Below, one piece after another: positions 8,001 through 17,488 of a stretch of 64,000 nt of DNA. Source of the stretch: Eisenibacter elegans DSM 3317 (lineage in GTDB: Bacteria > Bacteroidota > Bacteroidia > Cytophagales > Microscillaceae); assembly GCF_000430505.1 (NCBI RefSeq), contig NZ_AUMD01000020.1, forward strand, positions 62,001 to 126,000, given 5' to 3'. Each line of letters opens with the position of its first letter. Positions within the stretch are counted from its first letter, which is position 1. The notes beneath the pieces were generated by a model. The model was not told the origin of the DNA. It worked only from the letters and a program-made list of their open reading frames with translations, and searched no databases. Made by a program: the position numbers and the translations under genes.

Positions 8001-8551
8001 TAAGCCCAAATCTCGTTTTTGTCGGTGAGGATGATGGGCTGCCCATCCGTAACGACGATGGTATGCTCGTGTTGAGCCATATAGCCACCCTTGTTGCCGA
8101 CCATCGTCCAGCCGTCGTTGAGCACTACGGCATAGTTGGAGTCGGTAGCGATGAAGGTTTCGATGGCCACCACTGCGTTTTTCTTAAATTGCTGGCGGTT
8201 GCGGCGGTCTTGACCAAGGACAAACGACGCGCCGTTGTCAGACCAGAAGCCATTGAGCTCAGCAGACACATCGATATTGATAAGGTCGCCTTCTTGGAGT
8301 ACCCGACGCGCCGAGGGGATGCCGTGGCAAAACTCCTGCCCAACGCTGATACAAGTCCAACCCGGAAACTGATAAGTCTTGAATGGTGCCGAATGAGCGC
8401 CGAAATCCTTCAAAATCCCCGCACCAAAATCGTCTAGTTGCTTGGTACTCATTCCCGGGCGGGCGTAGTTTTTCATCTCTTTTAGGGTGTAAGCCACTAC
8501 ATCGCTTACGGCCTTCATCCCGACTAACTCGGACTCTTTGTTGATAGACAT
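8000..8551 (-). pseudogene. Methionine aminopeptidase type I with internal deletion
   Basis: The 183-codon frame matches type I methionine aminopeptidase at both ends but lacks about 60-70 residues in the middle (family length about 250). Present are CHGIPS, the metal-binding aspartates in NIDVSAELNGFWSDNGAS, the glutamate in VAIETF, and QHEHT near the end. The join falls between VLGQD and RRNRQQFKKN. The missing segment would hold the GHGVG region with an essential metal-ligand histidine, so the product should be inactive. The reading frame is kept across the deletion. The essential map gene is presumably elsewhere in the genome. An active short variant is unlikely. Confidence 0.75.
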
Positions 8552-8664
8552 AAATGCTGGGTTATGTGTTTTTGTAGAATATATCGCAGTTTTTCATAAG
8601 ATACTCAACATCACGCTATTCTGCAAGCCTATGCATCGGGGGGAGTAGTTTGTTTATTTTAGCT

Positions 8665-8687
8665 TATTTTTGCAACATCATTGCAAA
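8665..8687 (+). promoter_or_regulatory. Candidate promoter with Fur/Zur-like operator
   Basis: A Bacteroidota-type -7 element TATTTTTG (8665-8672) is overlapped by the 19-bp palindrome TTTGCAACATCATTGCAAA (8669-8687), with perfect 7-bp arms around a 5-base centre. The size and placement suit a Fur-family repressor. It stands 62 bp before the ATG of a COG0523 metallochaperone gene, a class often under Zur control. No TTG was found at the expected distance upstream, so the promoter part is weaker than the palindrome. Confidence 0.5.
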
Positions 8688-8748
8688 TTAGAAAAAATCG
8701 ACGATATTTGTTTCTTAGTACTTGCAGCAATGTTGTATGATAAATCTT

Positions 8749-9981
8749 ATGGAAAATAGCCAAACACTAGTAAAGAGAAAAACACAGGGGAAGTTACCTG
8801 TTACGGTTTTGAGTGGATTTCTGGGTGCGGGCAAAACGACCTTGCTCAACCACATACTGCACAACAAAGAGGGGCTGCGCGTGGCCGTGATTGTTAATGA
8901 TATGAGTGAGGTCAATATCGATGCGCAGCTGGTCAAGCAGCAACATACCCTCAGCCGCACCGAAGAGAAGCTCGTCGAGATGTCCAACGGGTGTATCTGT
9001 TGTACCCTGCGCGAAGACCTGATGGTAGAAGTGGAACGCCTTGCCAAGGAGCAGCGCTTTGATTACCTGCTCATCGAGAGTACGGGCATCAGCGAGCCGG
9101 TGCCTGTAGCGCAGACTTTCACCTTCCAAGATGAGGCCAACGGCATAGACCTCAGCCGCTACGCACAGCTTGATACGATGGTAACGGTGGTAGATGCACT
9201 TAACTTTGGGCGTGATTTCGGGAGTATGGATACTGTTCATAGCCGCAACCTCAACGACGACAACACCGACCAGCGCACTATCGTCAATCTACTGACCGAC
9301 CAAGTGGAGTTTGCCAATGTGATTATTCTCAACAAAACTGACCTTGTGTCGGCGGAGCAGCTGGGCGAGCTAAAGGCTGTGTTGCACAAGCTCAACCCAG
9401 AGGCGGTGCTCGTAGAGAGTCATTTTGGCAAAGTACCCCTCAGTACCGTACTCAACACGGGTTTGTTTGATTTCGAGGCTGCATCGAGTAGCGCCGGTTG
9501 GATTCGTGAACTCCAGCAGGAGCACACACCCGAAACAGAAGAATATGGCATTAGTTCGATGGTCTTCCGGAGCCCGCGCCCTTTTCATCCGGAGCGCTTT
9601 TGGTTTTGGCTCTCCCAAAATTTCCCAGCCAATATCATCCGTAGCAAGGGCCTGTTTTGGATTGGCTCTCGCCCCGACGAGGCGCTGAGTTGGTCGCAGG
9701 CCGGAGGCTCCCTACGCGCCGAAAGCGCAGGTGTATGGTGGGCCAGTATGCCTTTTGAGCAGCGACTGATGTATCCGGCCTTTATCGAAAACCAAGCCGA
9801 AATCGAAAACCGTTGGAGCAAAGCCTATGGCGACCGCCTCAATGAGCTGGTGTTTATAGGTCAAGACCTGAACCGCCCAAACCTCGAAGCTGAGCTTGAG
9901 GACTGCCTCTGCACTGAGGCCGAATGGCAAGCACAGTTGAGTGGTAAAAAACTCCGCGACCCCTTCCCGCCAACCATGTAG
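8749..9981 (+). CDS. COG0523 (CobW/ZigA-type) GTP-dependent metallochaperone
   Basis: A 410-residue G3E-family GTPase. The Walker [14 protein letters not shown], the metal-binding CxCC in [12 protein letters not shown], the [11 protein letters not shown] segment and a base-specifying NKTDL are all intact, and the C-terminal CobW_C domain follows (about residues 255-375). Family members deliver zinc or another metal to client enzymes, often when zinc is scarce. The ATG at 8749 was chosen; a nearby upstream ATG at 8737 and a TTG at 8722 are possible. A Zur-like palindrome upstream suggests zinc-responsive control (inference). Confidence 0.85.
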   Translation: MENSQTLVKRKTQGKLPVTVLSGFLGAGKTTLLNHILHNKEGLRVAVIVNDMSEVNIDAQLVKQQHTLSRTEEKLVEMSNGCICCTLREDLMVEVERLAKEQRFDYLLIESTGISEPVPVAQTFTFQDEANGIDLSRYAQLDTMVTVVDALNFGRDFGSMDTVHSRNLNDDNTDQRTIVNLLTDQVEFANVIILNKTDLVSAEQLGELKAVLHKLNPEAVLVESHFGKVPLSTVLNTGLFDFEAASSSAGWIRELQQEHTPETEEYGISSMVFRSPRPFHPERFWFWLSQNFPANIIRSKGLFWIGSRPDEALSWSQAGGSLRAESAGVWWASMPFEQRLMYPAFIENQAEIENRWSKAYGDRLNELVFIGQDLNRPNLEAELEDCLCTEAEWQAQLSGKKLRDPFPPTM

Positions 9982-10010
9982 ACTATTAGCACCAAAGTAC
10001 TTACCCCCGC

Positions 10011-10046
10011 AACCCTTGCCACACTAAGGCAAGGGTTTTTCGATTT
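10011..10046 (+). terminator. Rho-independent terminator
   Basis: Perfect stem AACCCTTGCC (10011-10020) and GGCAAGGGTT (10028-10037), 7-base loop, then TTTCGATTTTT. It ends the metallochaperone gene and faces the end of the convergent PhoD gene. Confidence 0.85.
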
Positions 10047-10134
10047 TTCACAACACTGACCGATGCTAAAAACTTCAGACGATATCATAAAGTTTTTAAA
10101 GCACTTCAGTGCCGTGAGCTCATCAAATAGACGG

Positions 10135-11739
10135 TTATTTAGCAGGGGCGGTTGCTTTTTGGAGGCGGTTTTCGCCGCTGTTGGTAAACCAACCTTCAGC
10201 AAATACCTCTTTATCAGTAGGTTGCAATACAGTTTCTACAAAGTACCAATCAGCTTGAGCACGCTCGTCGCTGAGGTCTAGGATAAAGTACCCGTGGCGG
10301 GTCAAGTCCACAAACTTCATATGTGGGTTGGGGTTGATGCCATTGGGCAGGGGCTTGTTGATTTGGTATTCGAGCATCTTGGCTTGCATCGCACCAATGT
10401 TCTCGTCGAAGTTAGCCGAGGTAACGCTAGGGCTTACAAACTCTACAGCTACAGCGCCTTCTCCGCTTTCGGCCTGATAGTCAGGGGCTTGGTTAGGGCG
10501 ACTAAAGACCGAAGGGTACTTGGCAATATCAAAAGCATAGGCTGAGTGGATATCGCCAGTGATAAGTACCACATTGTCTATCTGTTGTTCACGGATGAAA
10601 TCGATGATTTGTGCACGCTCGGCAGGGTAGCCGTCCCAAATATCCAAGAAGATAGACTCCAACTCCTCAGGCTGACGACCGGTGGCAGCGGCGGCCCAAC
10701 CTACGTTAAACTCCGCAAAAACCACCTGATTGCCAATTACTTTCCAGCGGGCGGTAGAGTTTTTCAATTCATCGAGCAACCATTGGCGCTGGTCTTTGCC
10801 CAAGATAGTACGGTCGGGAGCGTAGAGCGCCGGGTCAGTAACATCCTTGATTTGCTCCTCACGTCCTTCGAGGCGGGTGTCGAGCATCAGGATATCGGCC
10901 ATCGAGCCGTAGTTGATTTTGCGGTAGATGCTTTGCGCCTCCCCACGGATGGGCATCCATTCGGCATATACTTGACGCGCATGGGCTTGGCGCTGTGCCC
11001 AAGAGCCTTCACCTTCGTTGTGGTTTTGTGCGCCATCAGTGTAAGCGTCGTTGGCGCTCTCGTGGTCATCCCACACGGTAATAAAGGGATGCATTTGATG
11101 TACACGCTGTAGGTCGGGGTCGCGGCGGTAGTGCGCATAGCGCTGGCGGTAGTCAGCCAATGAAACAATTTCGTGCTTAGGCTCAAGGCTACGCTTACCA
11201 TTGGCCGCTAGTGTAGAGTCACCATAACTTCCTTCGCCATACTCATAGATATAATCGCCTAAGTGAATGACAGCATCCAAATCCTCGCGGTCAGCTATAC
11301 GCGCATAGGCATTAAAAAAACCTGCCTGATAGTTACTGCACGAAACTACGGCAAAGCGTAAGTGCTTAGCGCCATTGGTGGGAGCTGTTTTGGTGCGGCC
11401 TACGGGCGATTGTTGCCCTTCGGTCTCAAAGCGGTAGTAGTACGTTTGTCCGGGCTGTAGGCCGATTACGTCGACCTTCACAGTATAGTCCTGCGCCAGA
11501 ACGGCCTCATACTTGCCAGATTTTACGATATTTTGCATCCCTGCGTCAGCAGCTATCTGCCAGCGTACCTGTGTTTTTTTGGTATTGGCCTTAGCCGGGC
11601 TGACACGCGTCCAGATAATGACACGGTCGTGTAGAGGGTCGCCTGAGGCTACACCATATTCAAAAACAGGATTTTGTGCCAAGAGCAGGGTAGGGCAGAG
11701 GCACACCAAAAAAAGTAAGGAGTGTACAAAGCGTTTCAT
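10135..11739 (-). CDS. phoD: Secreted alkaline phosphatase, PhoD family
   Basis: A 534-residue exported phosphodiesterase/phosphatase. A Sec-type signal peptide ends near LLLAQ (residue 22), followed by the small N-terminal PhoD_N beta domain (GVASGDPLHDRVIIWTR) and the metallophosphatase domain from about residue 130. Metal-ligand motifs are intact: VSCSNYQAGFFNAY, HLGDYIYEYG, WDDHE and ITGDIHSAY. Family enzymes release phosphate from organic esters, often under phosphate limitation, in the periplasm or outside. No Pho-box was identified. It is a single-gene unit. Confidence 0.9.
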   Translation of the reverse strand: MKRFVHSLLFLVCLCPTLLLAQNPVFEYGVASGDPLHDRVIIWTRVSPAKANTKKTQVRWQIAADAGMQNIVKSGKYEAVLAQDYTVKVDVIGLQPGQTYYYRFETEGQQSPVGRTKTAPTNGAKHLRFAVVSCSNYQAGFFNAYARIADREDLDAVIHLGDYIYEYGEGSYGDSTLAANGKRSLEPKHEIVSLADYRQRYAHYRRDPDLQRVHQMHPFITVWDDHESANDAYTDGAQNHNEGEGSWAQRQAHARQVYAEWMPIRGEAQSIYRKINYGSMADILMLDTRLEGREEQIKDVTDPALYAPDRTILGKDQRQWLLDELKNSTARWKVIGNQVVFAEFNVGWAAAATGRQPEELESIFLDIWDGYPAERAQIIDFIREQQIDNVVLITGDIHSAYAFDIAKYPSVFSRPNQAPDYQAESGEGAVAVEFVSPSVTSANFDENIGAMQAKMLEYQINKPLPNGINPNPHMKFVDLTRHGYFILDLSDERAQADWYFVETVLQPTDKEVFAEGWFTNSGENRLQKATAPAK

Positions 11740-11940
11740 TTTGTGAATGAGTCGTTTAGATGAAAAGGTATTTATCCAACAAATAACTAAAAATTACATC
11801 AACTCTACATCAAGCATTTATTATCGAATCGTGTATTTTATAAAGAAAAACGCTAGTACGATGCAACTTTCACTTGATTCTTGGAGTTATCAAGTAAATA
11901 TTATTTTTTATAAAAAAATTTATTTACATCGCTAATCAGG

Positions 11941-12012
11941 TATGTAAAACAAGGGGTGTTTGATGAGGCGAGAGCCAAACAGCTGGAGGGGATTTTGAGC
12001 TCGTTACTGTAG
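11941..12012 (+). pseudogene. Possible C-terminal gene relic
   Basis: A short open tail reading YVKQGVFDEARAKQLEGILS and SLL before a stop, with no start upstream. Its amphipathic, alanine/leucine-rich pattern looks like a protein C-terminus, but 23 codons are too few for assignment. The sequence between the PhoD start and here (11740-11940) is otherwise AT-rich and featureless. Confidence 0.2.
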
Positions 12013-12026
12013 GACACCCAATGTCT

Positions 12027-12065
12027 CAAATAGGCGCTTCCATAAACAAGGGACGCGCCTATTTG
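12027..12065. terminator. Hairpin, probable terminator
   Basis: Perfect 11-bp inverted repeat CAAATAGGCGC (12027-12037) and GCGCCTATTTG (12055-12065), 31 bp beyond the stop of the minus-strand histidine kinase. There is no strong U tract on either strand. Confidence 0.5.
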
Positions 12066-12095
12066 ATTTATACCCAATCAAATTTGGTATCGCTT

Positions 12096-14141
12096 TTAAG
12101 GACTTGTTTCAGATGCAGAGGGAAGCAATACCTCGCTTGTGTTTTCGTTAGGGGAGGGCGTTGGTTGTTTTGTGGGCAGCAATATAATAAAGCTAGTCCC
12201 CTTACCGAGGGTAGATTGGACGGTAATGGTTCCGTGCATTTTCTCCACTACCTCCCGAACGATATACAACCCTAGTCCCGAACCTTTCGCATTATATGCC
12301 GCACGATAAAACATCTTGAATACATTGGGCAGATATTCTTCCGAAATCCCTTGCCCGTTATCCGTAATCTTGATTTGGAGCTGTTGAGGGTTAGGATAAT
12401 GTACCTGCACCCTCACCCACGATTTGATATCCTCTTGAGTCCGGCGATATTTGATAGCATTGCTGAGTAGGTTGTTAAAAATAATCTTTAGCCTATAATA
12501 ATCGCACAAAAAGGTCTGTGGCAATTCTATAGAAGTTTGAAGTTCTATATTCTCGTCGATAATCATATAGGCCAAGTGTTCCCACGATTCTTGGCAAAGC
12601 TTCTGGAAATCTATCGGCTCTTGTTCTAGCTCAGTACGGCTGTTTCGCGAGTAGTCGAGCACATCCGTAATAAACTTATCCAAGCGTTCTACATTTTCTT
12701 CTATCAATTGTAGGTAATATTTGACCTCTTCGTAATTGTTGCTGAGGTGGCAGATATGAATCAACCCCAAGACCGAGGCCAGAGGTGCGCGCAAATCGTG
12801 GGAGATATGGTAGACAAAGTTGTCAAGGGCTTGGTTGGTGTGTTGTAGGTGGGTATTTTGCTCTCGGAGCTTGTTTTTGCTATGCCTGATGACGTTGAGA
12901 TACTGTTTGTGGAGCAGTTCTTTGCGTTGCTTATTGCGTATTTTGACCGAAAGCACCACAATCGCACCCACCATTACCACCATCACCACTAAGCCCAAAA
13001 ATAGCAGTTCTTTATGTTTGACCCAAAAACTAGGCGGTACTAGGAGGATTTGGCTGCCGGCGGGCAAGTTAGCCGCCGAGAGTCGGTGTTTTTGCAAGAC
13101 AGGATAGTTGTATAGATGGGTGTTGGCACTGGCAGCCACAGGGAGGTCTTCTGGAGATACACCTCCTAATACCAACACTATGCGTTTGGCTGCTTCGCGA
13201 CCGTGCTTGACCCCCGAAGTAATCATCCCACCAGTTACGTGAGGCAGCAAGAAAAAGCTCCATATCGTATAGATAGGCGCGGGGCAGTCGATGGTGGCCT
13301 GTACAAACTTATGTACAGGGGCATATTGTTGGGAGGCGCGGGTTCGTTGGCTAAGGTCAATGTAGCCCAAGTATAGCACCGCATCCGTAGGGCGTACTTC
13401 TTCACGAAGGCGACGGCATAAATCTTGGAAACGCAGCTCGCCCGTATACCAAACCAGTTTGGGTTGAAATCCGTCTATTTGTTGTACCTGTTGGCGCAGC
13501 CGAGCAGCAGGCCAAGTATTTACAGAGTCCTGAGCGACTATGTGTAGGCGCTGAAGCCCGGGCTGTAGCCTATGGATGCTTTCAAGGGTCTGCTCTACAT
13601 CTACTCGTTCTTCAATACCGGTACTAAAAGGTGGATAGTTGACCCGAAACTCATTGATACCACAAAATACAATCGGGACTTCTTTACCAAAAAGCACGCT
13701 CCGGTATTTTTCCAAAAAAGCCAGTGCCGCATCATCCACAGCCAGCAAAACATCTACCTGCTTATCTGCATATTTATATGCATAAAGGTTTTTGAGCCGC
13801 TCTTGATAGTCTGCATCAAAAGTTTGTGTTTTCACATAGAGGTACTCATAGTGAATATCTAGTTCTAACTTTGTGGTATCAAACACCTCCCGCAGCCCTT
13901 GGTTGATGCTGTCTGTCCAGCTATAACCCTGATGATATGAATGGAGCACCAACACACTGTAATAAGGCTTATTGGCGGTTTGGGCATAGAGGTCGGCAGG
14001 AGCACTCACAATAACTCCACACAACAGCCCACAAAGCAATAAGCAATGCGAAAGCTGGGCGAAAACGGTCACGTGCAAACGATGTGATAACAAATGGTTT
14101 AGCAAACTATAAGTGATATTGAATACTGTTAATAACGACAC
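12096..14141 (-). CDS. Histidine kinase with periplasmic ABC-type substrate-binding sensor
   Basis: A 681-residue membrane sensor kinase. After a signal/anchor (to about residue 54) comes a roughly 300-residue periplasmic domain (SVLVLHSYHQGYSWTDSINQ) resembling the ABC_sub_bind/BMP-like binding-protein fold. A transmembrane segment (about 380-402) and a coiled coil lead to HisKA with the H-box HISHDLRAPLA and an intact HATPase (N-box LLSNAIKYRR, DNGQGI, GSGLGLYIV). No receiver domain and no response regulator gene adjoin it, so it is an orphan kinase. The ligand is unknown. The plus-strand neighbour (LRR protein) diverges from it. Confidence 0.85.
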   Translation of the reverse strand: MSLLTVFNITYSLLNHLLSHRLHVTVFAQLSHCLLLCGLLCGVIVSAPADLYAQTANKPYYSVLVLHSYHQGYSWTDSINQGLREVFDTTKLELDIHYEYLYVKTQTFDADYQERLKNLYAYKYADKQVDVLLAVDDAALAFLEKYRSVLFGKEVPIVFCGINEFRVNYPPFSTGIEERVDVEQTLESIHRLQPGLQRLHIVAQDSVNTWPAARLRQQVQQIDGFQPKLVWYTGELRFQDLCRRLREEVRPTDAVLYLGYIDLSQRTRASQQYAPVHKFVQATIDCPAPIYTIWSFFLLPHVTGGMITSGVKHGREAAKRIVLVLGGVSPEDLPVAASANTHLYNYPVLQKHRLSAANLPAGSQILLVPPSFWVKHKELLFLGLVVMVVMVGAIVVLSVKIRNKQRKELLHKQYLNVIRHSKNKLREQNTHLQHTNQALDNFVYHISHDLRAPLASVLGLIHICHLSNNYEEVKYYLQLIEENVERLDKFITDVLDYSRNSRTELEQEPIDFQKLCQESWEHLAYMIIDENIELQTSIELPQTFLCDYYRLKIIFNNLLSNAIKYRRTQEDIKSWVRVQVHYPNPQQLQIKITDNGQGISEEYLPNVFKMFYRAAYNAKGSGLGLYIVREVVEKMHGTITVQSTLGKGTSFIILLPTKQPTPSPNENTSEVLLPSASETSP

Positions 14142-14517
14142 AAGATAAATATTTTAGCTTTAGCAATCTTGCTTTTGAAAACAATAATCTGACAAGCGTA
14201 CTATTTGAACCTTTATTTTAGCACCCAGATTGAGGCAAACACCGACTGCCTATACGACTAATAACCAAATGTTTGAGTATTTTTGCCGCGAATAGTACTA
14301 TAAACTAAACCAAGACTGTGGTTATCAATCAAAACTTGAGTATATTGATTAGCTTGCGAGGTCTTTGGTACACTGCTTTGGGGTCAAACCCAACCCTCAT
14401 ACACAGTTACTGCGTATAGATACGGTACAGTTTTGACCTAGGGCGGGATGTGCCTCAGAACCTTTTTCTAAAAATAAAACATACTTCTCTCTCTCTTACG
14501 CAACAAATGTGGAGCCG
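14142..14517. other. Divergent intergenic region
   Basis: 376 bp between the divergent kinase and LRR genes. It contains TATTTTTG (14278-14285), which fits the Bacteroidota -7 motif for the plus strand, but without a well-spaced TTG upstream. Otherwise nothing was recognised. Confidence 0.35.
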
Positions 14518-15579
14518 ATGACACAACTACAATCTTTACCTCCCGAAGCCGATACGAAGATTAAAAGTTTACTCGAAAGTACCGAAAATACCAATCACAG
14601 GCTTGCCCTACTATTGCTCAAAGGCTACGACCTACCCCAAGACCCTAACTTGACGCAAGCTATCATCGACAGCCCTCAGCTCTTGCTGATGTGTTTGCAG
14701 ATTTGCCCCCCAAGCCAAATGCAATCGCCGGGCTGGCTGCATTTCTACAATCAAGTCGATACCTTCAGGGCTACTATGTTCAAAACCAACTACTTGCCCG
14801 ATGAGCTATACCAGCTCCAGGCTTTGCGTGCGCTGTACCTTGACTTCAACGAGTTTTCGGAGTTCCCCGAAGGAATTTTCAGACTGGAAACCCTCCAAAC
14901 CCTTAACCTCAATTATAATCGAATCACCCAAATACCAGAGCGTATCGCTACTTTAGAAGCGTTGGAGTCTTTTGAAATGGTATATAACGGCATAGAGTAC
15001 CTCCCCAAAAGCTTTGTAACCCTGACCCGCCTACGACAGCTCGATCTGCACCTCAATATGCTCGGCGACTTGCCCGATGGCTTCGAACAACTCCAACAAC
15101 TCGAGGCACTCAACCTCAACTCTAATGAATTTACGCTCTTTCCGGAGGTAGTGTTGGAGCTTTCCCAACTACATACGCTCAATCTCTCTCGGAATATGTT
15201 GGGTAGCTTGCCGAAGGAGTTGGGGGAAATGAAGAAACTCGAAAAATTACAAATACAGCAAAATCACTTATCCAAACTGCCCGACACGCTCGCACAACTC
15301 AAAGACTTACAACACCTTTCTGTAGAGCATAATAATCTCATAACTATACCAGAATGTATTCCAGAAATGACATCTTTGACCTTTCTGAATCTCAAGAATA
15401 ATGAGCTGGCCTCACTCTCAGAAAGCCTTACAAACCTTAAAAATATACAATTTTTAGACATCACCAACAATCCTCTACAAGATATCAAGATAACGCCAAA
15501 ACTGAAAAACTGGATAATGGGTATACCAAATTTTCAGGCAGATAAAAAAATATTAGAATTAATCAAGAAAGAAGGGTAG
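14518..15579 (+). CDS. Leucine-rich repeat protein
   Basis: A 353-residue protein without signal peptide or membrane segment. After about 90 helical residues it consists of roughly ten leucine-rich repeats of about 23 residues (pattern LxxLxxLxLxxNxLxxLPxxF/L), ending about residue 325. Such LRR blocks form curved protein-binding surfaces; in Bacteroidota these cytoplasmic LRR proteins usually have no known partner. The ATG at 14518 was preferred over a GTG at 14509. No kinase, GTPase or Roc-COR domain is attached. Confidence 0.82.
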   Translation: MTQLQSLPPEADTKIKSLLESTENTNHRLALLLLKGYDLPQDPNLTQAIIDSPQLLLMCLQICPPSQMQSPGWLHFYNQVDTFRATMFKTNYLPDELYQLQALRALYLDFNEFSEFPEGIFRLETLQTLNLNYNRITQIPERIATLEALESFEMVYNGIEYLPKSFVTLTRLRQLDLHLNMLGDLPDGFEQLQQLEALNLNSNEFTLFPEVVLELSQLHTLNLSRNMLGSLPKELGEMKKLEKLQIQQNHLSKLPDTLAQLKDLQHLSVEHNNLITIPECIPEMTSLTFLNLKNNELASLSESLTNLKNIQFLDITNNPLQDIKITPKLKNWIMGIPNFQADKKILELIKKEG

Positions 15580-15601
15580 GGGAGTATGGAAAATCGCCAC
15601 A

Positions 15602-15725
15602 TTACTGGATATTTTTTATTTTTCAAATCCCTGTGGGTCAAGTTTTATTTTACCCCCCAAAATAAGGCCTCAGCTTGTTAGGAGCCCCAGCTCCGAGCTG
15701 TTTTTCCAAAAACATCCACTATTGT
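15602..15725. repeat. Family-2 inverted-repeat element, near-full copy (inverted)
   Basis: Reads as the reverse of the full copy at 36148-36262: TACTGGATATTTTTT, then TTTTTCAAATCCC, AAATAAGGCCTCAGCTTGTT, the GGAGCCCCAGCTCC hairpin, and TTTTTCCAAAAACATCCACT at the right end. Non-coding. It lies 22 bp after the stop of the LRR gene. Confidence 0.7.
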
Positions 15726-16588
15726 AGCACAATGTATCTACCAAAAGGCTTGATTGTCAAGGAAAAACACATCAGCAGGAATGCGTTGTATTTTTTTATT
15801 ATGTTATGTTATGTTTCCAGTTTATTTAAATCATAAGCGCCATATGTGTGTCTTATGCGAATTTTCAATAATAAGCCATTATAAAAAACATAATTATAAC
15901 TGAAAAGCTGATAATCAGTCAGATACTTGTGAAAATATTAATTGTTTGTTGGTATTTCAAGCAAAGCCAACAGGCTGCTTGAGCACGGGATGGACAACAA
16001 CTAGAGACATATAGTGTAGAAGTTGGTAACGAATACTTCAGAGATAAACAAACAACAGTCATAGAGATTATAGTACCAGACAAACAAATCAACAAACCGT
16101 AAACAAAGCAGCCTGAAATGCGGAAAAATTTTAGAACTCTTTTTTACACTGTACGTATAATTTTTATTATGTTAATATATTAAACCCCGATCCCCTCTAT
16201 ACCGCTAATTATCGGGTTTGATATCGATTTCTGGCTAAATGTCGTTTGTTGGTTTTTTTAGGACTGTCTGTGCTTTGTTTTCAATTTGATTTGAAACAAT
16301 CAAAACATCATAAATATTAACAGGCTGACGAGGTTCAGTACCGTATTTTCTAAAATTAGTTATGAGTTTTTAATTTTGAGTGCTTAGTGTGCCCCTTCTT
16401 TGTCGATATTTGGCTAGTCTTTTGATTTTAATTAACATAATAAAAAATATAAGCTGATATTCCTATTATTATGCCTACGAGTCATCCGAAGCTGTATAAT
16501 TGATATACGAGTGTATGATTTTCGGGCAAAAAGTACAACTTGAGCACACATTAGTACCAAACTATTATCCACTTTTAAAACTAAAGCA
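15726..16588. other. Long AT-rich intergenic region
   Basis: About 860 bp without a supportable gene in any frame, notably richer in AT than its neighbours. The short motif TTTTTATTATGTTA recurs here (near 15793 and 16155, with its complement near 16434). No terminator, RNA or complete mobile element was recognised. It could be old, fully degraded coding sequence. Confidence 0.4.
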
Positions 16589-17363
16589 ATGATTGGAGCT
16601 ATAGTCGGTGATATTATAGGCTCTATTTATGAGCGTAACCCGCTTAAAATCAAGGACTTTTCCTTGTTTTCAGAGACATCAACCTTTGCAGACGACACCG
16701 TAATGAGCGTGGCGGTAGCAGACTGTCTGCTCCACAAATACGACTACACCCCTACCCTTCAGGCTTATGGGCGCAAATACCCCAATGCGGGCTATGGCGG
16801 TGCTTTTAAGCAATGGCTTCAGGAAGAGCAGCCTAAGCCTTATAATAGGCTGGGGCAATGGCTCGACGATGCGGGTTGTGCCTATAGGCTTGGCTTTCAG
16901 GACTTTGGAGGATGTTTTGATAGAAGCGCAGAAAAGCGCCGAAATTACCCACAACCACCCCGAAGGCATCAAGGGAGCGCAGTCTGTAGCTGCCGCAGTT
17001 TTTTTGGCCAAAGAAGGCTAAAGCAAGGCCGCCATCAAGGAGTTTATCAATGATAGATTTGGCTATAACCTAGACACCAGCCTAGAAGATACTCGGCTTG
17101 TCTATGAGTTTGATGTAAGCTGCCAAGGCTCTGTACCCGAGGCCATGATTGCCTTCTTAGAAAGCGAAAACCTCGAAGATGCTATTCGCAATGCGGTTTC
17201 GCTTGGTGGCGACAGCGACACCTTGGCCTGTATTGCCGGTGGCATTGCCGAGGCTTTCTACAAAGAAGTGCCCGACAGCATCGCCATAGAGGTAATGCAA
17301 CGCTTGGACGAAGACCTGAAAGCAGTCGTTCAGGCTTTTGTGGAAAAATACCCGCTGCGCTAG
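16589..17363 (+). pseudogene. ADP-ribosylglycohydrolase (DraG family), frameshifted
   Basis: The N-terminus shows family motifs MIGAIVGDIIGSIYE and ETSTFADDTVM, which bind the dinuclear magnesium centre. Near 16848 the frame is lost by one extra G: removing it gives YNSWGNGSTMRVVPIG, the conserved NGSxMRxxPIG block. A second lesion, TAA at 17019-17021, interrupts the restored frame. It then continues through SKAAIKEFI and SLGGDSDTLACIAGGIAEAF (second metal site) to the natural end at 17363. Two independent lesions in an otherwise well-conserved gene suggest recent inactivation, unless one is a sequencing error. An intact copy would remove ADP-ribose from modified targets. Confidence 0.85.
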
Positions 17364-17488
17364 TGGCGAAGAGATGCAGGTTTTGTAGCCAATTCTAAAA
17401 CCTCTTCAAAGATTCATCGTATGAGCACATAATTCAGGTATATGAAAGTCCCCTGGATTTTCAACTATTCACCCTAACGTCCCCTCAT

